Part shown: piece by piece, positions 59,625-64,000 of the stretch
Numbering within the stretch: the stretch's first letter is position 1
Layout: each line of letters starts with the position of its first letter
Origin: JBKHXF01 sp046566145
Lineage (GTDB): Bacteria; Actinomycetota; Nitriliruptoria; Nitriliruptorales; Nitriliruptoraceae
Length of the DNA stretch: 64,000 nt
Reading direction: 5' to 3'
Assembly: GCA_046566145.1 (NCBI GenBank)
Contig: JBKHXF010000009.1
Span: forward strand, 1-64,000
Program-made: the position numbers and the translations under genes
The notes under the pieces: generated by a model
Seen by the model: only the letters and a program-made list of their open reading frames with translations
Database searches by the model: none
Told to the model about the DNA's origin: nothing

Positions 59625-60380
59625 ATGAGCACCCCGACCATCGCCCTCGAGGGGCTGCGCTTCGCCTACCCGGACGGCACCGAGGCGCTGTCCGGCGTCG
59701 ACCTGCACGTCCACCCGGGGGAGCGGGTCGCGGTGCTCGGGCCCAACGGCGCCGGCAAGACCACGATGGCGCTGCACCTCAACGGCATCCACCGCGCCAC
59801 CGCCGGGTCCATCCACGTCTCCGGCCTCGAGCTCACCGACGCGAACCTGACCGAGATCCGGCGGCGCGTCGGGCTCGTCTTCCAGGACCCGGACGACCAG
59901 CTGTTCATGCCGACGGTGCGCGAGGACGTCGCGTTCGGGCCGGCCAACCTCGGCATCACCGGCCACGACCTCGAGCACCGCGTCGAGGAGGCCCTCGAGG
60001 CGGTCGGGATGGCCGCCGCGATCGGCAGGGCGCCGCACCACCTCTCGGGCGGCGAGCGCCGGCGGGTGGCGGTCGCCACCGTGCTGTCCATGCACCCCGA
60101 CGTCCTCGTGCTCGACGAGCCGACCTCGAACCTCGACCCGGCGTCGCGGCGCGAGCTCACCGAGGTGCTCCGCAGCCTCGAGGTGACGCAGCTCGTCATC
60201 ACCCACGACCTGCCGTTCGCGCTCGAGCTGTGTGAGCGCGCCATCGTGGTCAACGGCGGCAGGGTCGTCGCGGACGGCCCGACGGCCGACATCCTCGCCG
60301 ACGACGCGCTGCTCGCCGCCAACCGGCTCGAGCTGCCGTACCGCTTCGACCCGCGGGCGGCGGCCTCCCCGACCAGCTGA
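59625..60380 (+). CDS. cbiO: Cobalt ECF transporter ATP-binding protein CbiO
   Basis: 251 residues. Walker A LGPNGAGKTTMAL, Q-loop FQDPDDQLFMPTVREDVAFGP (the PDDQ form typical of ECF ATPases), signature LSGGERRRVAVATVL, Walker B DVLVLDEPTSNLDP and switch His in ITHDLP. It powers metal uptake with cbiM and cbiQ. ATG start, AGGA 9 bp upstream. The operon provides cobalt for the cobalamin pathway represented by cbiA and cobT. Confidence 0.95.
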   Translation: MSTPTIALEGLRFAYPDGTEALSGVDLHVHPGERVAVLGPNGAGKTTMALHLNGIHRATAGSIHVSGLELTDANLTEIRRRVGLVFQDPDDQLFMPTVREDVAFGPANLGITGHDLEHRVEEALEAVGMAAAIGRAPHHLSGGERRRVAVATVLSMHPDVLVLDEPTSNLDPASRRELTEVLRSLEVTQLVITHDLPFALELCERAIVVNGGRVVADGPTADILADDALLAANRLELPYRFDPRAAASPTS

Positions 60381-60445
60381 CCCGCGCCGGCGGACGTCGA
60401 CGAGATCTCCGGGCCGTCGAGTGGTCGCAGAGCGCACACCGGCCG

Positions 60446-60451
60446 TACCCT
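60446..60451 (+). promoter_or_regulatory. -10 element of DAHP synthase gene
   Basis: TACCCT, 38 bp upstream of the TTG at 60490. Confidence 0.45.
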
Positions 60452-60489
60452 CACCGTCGTCGTCCCCCGCTGCGCTCACGAGGCCCCCG

Positions 60490-61842
60490 TTGTCCACCGC
60501 CGCCGCTCCCGCGTGGAGCCCCTCCTCCTGGTCCTCCCTGTCCGCCGAGCAGCAGCCGGCGTGGCCCGACCCGGACGCGCTGTCGATGGCGCTGCGGGAG
60601 ATCGAGGCCCAGCCGCCGCTGGTGTTCGCCGGCGAGGCACGCCAGCTGCGTGACGACCTCGCCCGCGTGGCGCGGGGCGAGGCGATCCTGCTCCAGGGGG
60701 GCGACTGCGCCGAGACCTTCGACGCCTTCTCCGCCGACGCGATCCGGGACAAGTTCAAGGTCCTGCTGCAGATGGCGGTCGTGCTGACCTACGGCGCGCA
60801 GATGCCGGTCGTGAAGGTGGGCCGGATCGCTGGCCAGTTCGCGAAGCCGCGCTCGTCCGACACCGAGACCCGCGACGGCGTGACCCTGCCGAGCTACCGC
60901 GGCGACGCCGTGAACGCGCTGACCTTCGACGCCGAGGCCCGCACCCCCGACCCGGCCCGGCTCGTGCGCGTCTACCACCAGTCCGCCGCCACCCTGAACC
61001 TGCTGCGCGCGTTCGCGCGGGGCGGCTTCGCCGACCTCACCCGGGTGCACGCCTGGAACCAGGAGTTCGTCGCCGACTCGCCGCAGGGCCAGCGCTACGA
61101 GCTGATCGCCGAGGAGATCGAGCGGGCGCTGGGGTTCCTGCGCGCCTGCGGGGTCGACCTCGGTGACCGGGCCTTCCACCAGGTGGACGCCTACACGTCG
61201 CACGAGGCGCTGCTGCTCGGCTACGAGCAGGCGCTCACCCGTCGCGACTCGCTGACCGGCGACTTCTACGACTGCTCGGCCCACATGCTGTGGATCGGCG
61301 AGCGGACCCGCGACCCGGACGGTGCCCACGTGCACTTCCTGTCGGGGGTGCACAACCCGGTCGGCTGCAAGCTCGGCCCCACCGCCACGACCGACGAGGT
61401 CGACGCGCTGGTGGCGCGGCTCAACCCCGACAACGTCCCGGGTCGCCTCACGTTCATCTCCCGCATGGGCGCCGACCGGGTGGCCGACGCGCTGCCGCCC
61501 CTGCTCGCCCACGTCCGCGACCGCGGGTACGAGGTCGTGTGGTCCTGCGACCCGTGCCACGGCAACACCTACACCGCCGGCTCGGGCTACAAGACCCGCC
61601 GCTACGACGACGTCATGGCGGAGGTCCGCGGCTACTTCGGGGCGCACGCGCAGGAGGGCACCGTCCCGGGCGGCGTGCACGTCGAGCTCACCGGCGAGGA
61701 CGTCACCGAGTGCATCGGCGGGGCCCGCGACATCCTCGACGCCGACCTGTCGCAGCGTTACGAGACGGCCTGCGACCCCCGCCTGAACGCGGAGCAGTCG
61801 CTCGAGCTCGCCTTCGAGATGGCGGCGATGCTGCGCGGCTGA
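60490..61842 (+). CDS. aroG: Class II 3-deoxy-7-phosphoheptulonate synthase
   Basis: 450 residues, the plant-like type II DAHP synthase of actinobacteria. LLQGGDCAETFDAF, KVGRIAGQFAKPRS, FLSGVHNPVGCKLGPTAT and VWSCDPCHGNTY are its signatures, with the metal-binding Cys in the GGDCAE loop. It condenses PEP and erythrose-4-phosphate, the first shikimate-pathway step. TTG at 60490 is the best start I see, preceded by no strong ribosome site. In mycobacteria the enzyme is allosterically inhibited by aromatic amino acids. Confidence 0.94.
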   Translation: MSTAAAPAWSPSSWSSLSAEQQPAWPDPDALSMALREIEAQPPLVFAGEARQLRDDLARVARGEAILLQGGDCAETFDAFSADAIRDKFKVLLQMAVVLTYGAQMPVVKVGRIAGQFAKPRSSDTETRDGVTLPSYRGDAVNALTFDAEARTPDPARLVRVYHQSAATLNLLRAFARGGFADLTRVHAWNQEFVADSPQGQRYELIAEEIERALGFLRACGVDLGDRAFHQVDAYTSHEALLLGYEQALTRRDSLTGDFYDCSAHMLWIGERTRDPDGAHVHFLSGVHNPVGCKLGPTATTDEVDALVARLNPDNVPGRLTFISRMGADRVADALPPLLAHVRDRGYEVVWSCDPCHGNTYTAGSGYKTRRYDDVMAEVRGYFGAHAQEGTVPGGVHVELTGEDVTECIGGARDILDADLSQRYETACDPRLNAEQSLELAFEMAAMLRG

Positions 61843-61857
61843 GGCACTAGGTGCCTC
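61841..61857 (+). terminator. Hairpin at the end of the DAHP synthase gene
   Basis: GAGGCAC-TAG-GTGCCTC is a perfect 7-bp stem that includes part of the stop codon. Short, so only a likely terminator. Confidence 0.45.
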
Positions 61858-61894
61858 GCAGGACGCACGTCCGGGTGTCGGGTCGCTAACGGCA

Positions 61895-61938
61895 GCAGGG
61901 TCACCCACGTCGTCGGGTCGAACACGCACCCTGCGTGT
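61895..61938 (+). promoter_or_regulatory. Leader with alternative stems upstream of the S8 protease gene
   Basis: GCAGGGT (61895-61901) can pair with ACCCTGC (61928-61934), but part of that segment also forms a tight hairpin ACACGCA-CCC-TGCGTGT (61922-61938). The two folds exclude each other. No known riboswitch motif is recognised. Confidence 0.35.
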
Positions 61939-62002
61939 CCGTTGCGTCCGTTCCCGGCCGCCCTCCGGGCTGACGGGCGCCCGACGACCTGGAGCCCCCA
62001 CC

Positions 62003-63709
62003 GTGTCATCGCGTCTCCGCCGCCGCGCTGCCGCCGCAGCCGCCGGCCTCCTCGCCACCACCGCCCTCGTGACCGTCCCCGCCGGCGCGTCCGCCACGGC
62101 CGCCGCCGGCTCCGGCTCGTCCGGCGCGCCGGCCGCCGGCGCGCCGGCCGCCGGCGCGGCGACCTTCGTGGTCGTCCTCGACGATGCCGTCGCGGACGTC
62201 GCCGGCACCGCCGAGCAGCTGCTCGCCCCCCTCGGCCTCGCGCCGACCCACCTGTACGGCGCGGCCCTCAAGGGCTTCGCCGCCCCGATGAGCCCGTTCG
62301 CGGCCGCGGCGCTGACCGCCTCCCCGCTGGTCGACGTCGTCGAGCGCGACCGCACCTTCACCACCGCCGAGCTGCCCGCCGGCGTCGACCGGACCGACGC
62401 CGACCGGCTGCCCGGCACCGTCATCGGCACCCGCGGCCGCGTCGACGTCGACGTCGCCGTGATCGACACCGGCTCCGACGCGGGCCACCGCGACCTCGAC
62501 GTCGTCCGCGTCGTCGACTGCTACCAGAACGGTGGGCTGCTCGGCGGCTCGTCCTGCATCGACCGCACCGGCACCTCCAACACCGGCGGCCGCGACGACA
62601 ACGGCCACGGCACCCACGTCGCCGGCACCGTCGGCGCGCGGGACAACGGCCTCGACGTCGTCGGCGTCGCCCCCGGGGCGCGCATCTGGTCGATCAAGGT
62701 CCTCGGCGGGGCGCTCGGCTCCGGCTCGACCTCCGACATCATCGCCGGCATCGACTGGGTCGCCGCCCAGGACACCGTCGAGGTCATCAACATGTCGCTG
62801 GGTGGCTCCGGCCGCTCGACCGCGACCGACCGCGCCATCCAGGGCGCGGCCGACAAGGGCGTCGTGACCGTCGTCGCCGCCGGCAACGACTCCACCGACG
62901 CGGCCAACACCACCCCGGCGAACTCGCCGGCGGCGATCACCGTGTCGGCCATCACCGACCTCGACGGGCGCCCCGGCGGCCTCGCCGGCGGCACCTGCTC
63001 CGGCCGCGACGACACCTTCGCGGCCTACTCGAACTTCGGTGACGTCGTGGACATCGCCGCGCCGGGCTCCTGCATCGTCTCGACCCGCAACGGCGGCGGC
63101 ACCACCTCGCTGTCGGGCACCTCGATGGCGGCGCCGCACGTCGCCGGCGCGGCGGCCCTGTACATCGCCCGCAACGGGATCCCGGCCGACGCCGCCCGCC
63201 GCGGCGCCGTGCTGCAGGGGCTGCTGACCGAGTGGTCCACCCCGGCGTCCTCCGCCTGCGGGTTCTCCGGGGCCCGCTCCGCCGAGCCGCTGCTTCTGCT
63301 CGTCCCGTGCGGTGCCGAGCCCGGCCCGACGCCGTCGCCGAGCCCGAGCCCGTCGCCGAGCCCGAGCCCGAGCCCGACGCCAACGCCGGACCCCACGCCG
63401 TCGTCGGTCAGCGTCGAGTCGATCCGCTGGGCGAACGGGACGCTGCTGCTCGGCGGTCGGTACGTCGACGCGTGGGTGACCATCGTCGACGGCTCGGGCG
63501 CGAAGGTGTCCGGCGCGGACGTCCAGGTCCGGTTCCGTCGTGACGGCTCGGTGCAGAGCACCCAGACGCAGCGCACCGCGACCAACGGGGAGGCGTACTA
63601 CCAGAACAACGGCGTGAGCCGTGGGTGCTGGACGCTCGAGGTGCTGTCGGTGACGACCTCGCGCGGCACGTTCGACGGGGTCACCCCGGTGAACCAGTAC
63701 TGCTTCTGA
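62003..63709 (+). CDS. Secreted subtilisin-like (S8) serine protease with Pro-rich linker
   Basis: 568 residues. Signal peptide 1-30, an Ala/Gly-rich stretch, then an I9-like propeptide (FVVVLDDAVADVAGTAEQLL). The S8 domain has Asp155 (AVIDTGSDAGH), His202 (NGHGTHVAG), Asn295 (AAGND) and Ser374 (GTSMAAPHVAG). A linker of PSPSP repeats spans about 434-458, followed by a C-terminal beta-rich domain of about 100 residues (ANGTLLLGGRYVDAWVTI) that may bind the wall or a substrate. The linker suits O-mannosylation by the Pmt enzyme encoded at 37-39 kb. GTG start, GGAG 9 bp upstream. Confidence 0.93.
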   Translation: MSSRLRRRAAAAAAGLLATTALVTVPAGASATAAAGSGSSGAPAAGAPAAGAATFVVVLDDAVADVAGTAEQLLAPLGLAPTHLYGAALKGFAAPMSPFAAAALTASPLVDVVERDRTFTTAELPAGVDRTDADRLPGTVIGTRGRVDVDVAVIDTGSDAGHRDLDVVRVVDCYQNGGLLGGSSCIDRTGTSNTGGRDDNGHGTHVAGTVGARDNGLDVVGVAPGARIWSIKVLGGALGSGSTSDIIAGIDWVAAQDTVEVINMSLGGSGRSTATDRAIQGAADKGVVTVVAAGNDSTDAANTTPANSPAAITVSAITDLDGRPGGLAGGTCSGRDDTFAAYSNFGDVVDIAAPGSCIVSTRNGGGTTSLSGTSMAAPHVAGAAALYIARNGIPADAARRGAVLQGLLTEWSTPASSACGFSGARSAEPLLLLVPCGAEPGPTPSPSPSPSPSPSPSPTPTPDPTPSSVSVESIRWANGTLLLGGRYVDAWVTIVDGSGAKVSGADVQVRFRRDGSVQSTQTQRTATNGEAYYQNNGVSRGCWTLEVLSVTTSRGTFDGVTPVNQYCF

Positions 63710-63740
63710 CGGGCTGACCCGGGAGCACCGGGACGGAGCA

Positions 63741-63777
63741 CGACGGCCGCCGGCGCGACACGCGCCGGCGGCCGTCG
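63741..63777 (+). terminator. Terminator after S8 protease gene
   Basis: A perfect 17-bp stem, CGACGGCCGCCGGCGCG against CGCGCCGGCGGCCGTCG, with an ACA loop, 31 bp past the stop. Confidence 0.85.
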
Positions 63778-63817
63778 CACGAGGTCCGGACGGGCATGCC
63801 AGGTGCGTTGGTGACCT

Positions 63818-63856
63818 GATGCCACGACAGTGGTGATCCGATACCATCTCGGTGGT
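63818..63856 (+). promoter_or_regulatory. Tandem operator of the antitoxin gene
   Basis: Two 17-bp imperfect palindromes, GATGCCACGACAGTGGT (63818-63834) and GATACCATCTCGGTGGT (63840-63856), lie 22 bp apart centre to centre, two helical turns. The second contains the likely -10 (TACCAT, 63842-63847). Such paired sites are typical of antitoxin autorepression. Confidence 0.6.
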
Positions 63857-63876
63857 GCCCGCGAGGAGGGGATGTC

Positions 63877-64000
63877 GTGTCCGTCACCGTCAAGCTCGAT
63901 GCGCAGGGCCGCGTGGTGATCCCCCAGGCGGAGCGCGAGCGGCTGGGGATGCCGGACGGTGGGCCGCTCGACCTGATCTCCACGCCGGAGGGCGTGGTCC
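63877..64000 (+). CDS. AbrB/MazE-type antitoxin (5' part only)
   Basis: The first 41 codons run off the window. VTVKLDAQGRVVIPQAERERLGM followed by GGPLDLISTPEGVV is the swapped-hairpin AbrB/SpoVT DNA-binding domain. The short promoter, GAGGAGG 7 bp before the GTG and paired operators suggest the antitoxin of a toxin-antitoxin unit, probably with a PIN or MazF toxin just outside. The toxin cannot be seen. Confidence 0.8.
   Translation, partial: MSVTVKLDAQGRVVIPQAERERLGMPDGGPLDLISTPEGVV

Overview
The window is very GC-rich DNA from an actinobacterium. The evidence is frequent GTG and TTG starts, an RpfB-type resuscitation factor, an F420/Ddn-type reductase, a DUF4191 protein, a Pmt mannosyltransferase, a class II DAHP synthase and a gene order that follows a block conserved across Actinomycetota. 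From memory, the Mycobacterium tuberculosis counterpart runs Rv0991c to Rv1020: ruc, 5-formyl-THF cyclo-ligase, galU, moeA, a membrane protein, pmt, rsmI, tatD, rpfB, rsmA, ispE, pth, rplY, prs, glmU, mfd. A deep-branching lineage such as Nitriliruptoria is my guess from the extreme GC content and the unusual accessory genes; the window carries no rRNA to prove it.

Layout. 1-7.7 kb: tRNA-Arg(CCT), three sensor histidine kinases without response regulators, an NDH-2-like flavoprotein, a membrane-anchored spermidine-synthase-like protein and an orphan membrane protein. 7.8-12.8 kb: ettA and cobalamin genes cbiA and cobT, split by a vapBC-type toxin-antitoxin pair. 13-24.4 kb: a crotonase, an S9 peptidase, uppP, an SDR/DUF2867 protein, a YhaO/YhaN (SbcD/SbcC-like) pair, a CpaB/SAF protein and MTA phosphorylase. 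24.5-30.1 kb: a ruc-like zinc-ribbon gene behind a CIRCE operator, folate cyclo-ligase, galU, moeA, moaC, a GlpR-like membrane protein, a bacterial translin-like gene and tRNA-Ala(CGC). 30.2-42.5 kb: a MASE1 kinase, a Ddn-like reductase, thiolase, an HD hydrolase with an internal duplication, a secreted or anchored alpha/beta hydrolase, pmt, rsmI and an ECF sigma factor with a membrane partner. 42.5-57.7 kb: housekeeping block tatD-rpfB-rsmA-ispE-tRNA-Gln-glmU-prs, a GAF kinase, rplY-pth-DUF4191, an FG-GAP-like repeat protein and mfd. 57.7-64 kb: an ECF-type cobalt transporter operon (cbiMN-cbiQ-cbiO) behind twin palindromic operators, DAHP synthase, a subtilisin-like protease and the first 41 codons of an AbrB/MazE-like antitoxin.

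How the genes connect. Cobalt uptake (57.8-60.4 kb) could feed the cobalamin steps (9.5-12.8 kb). galU, uppP, glmU, ispE, pmt and rpfB all serve cell-envelope construction or remodelling. ettA, rsmI, rsmA, pth, rplY and the tRNAs serve translation. moeA, moaC and the GlpR-like gene may link a gephyrin-like protein to division.

Regulation. Many transcription units on both strands are preceded by a hexamer of the form TA(G/C)NNT, usually without a clear -35 box. In several cases it sits so close to the start codon that the mRNA should be leaderless. Three intergenic islands share a 32-bp palindromic repeat with GCACGGTTCC / GGAACCGTGC arms. I found no IS element, CRISPR array, rRNA or prophage. 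No computation was run; every family call comes from reading motifs.
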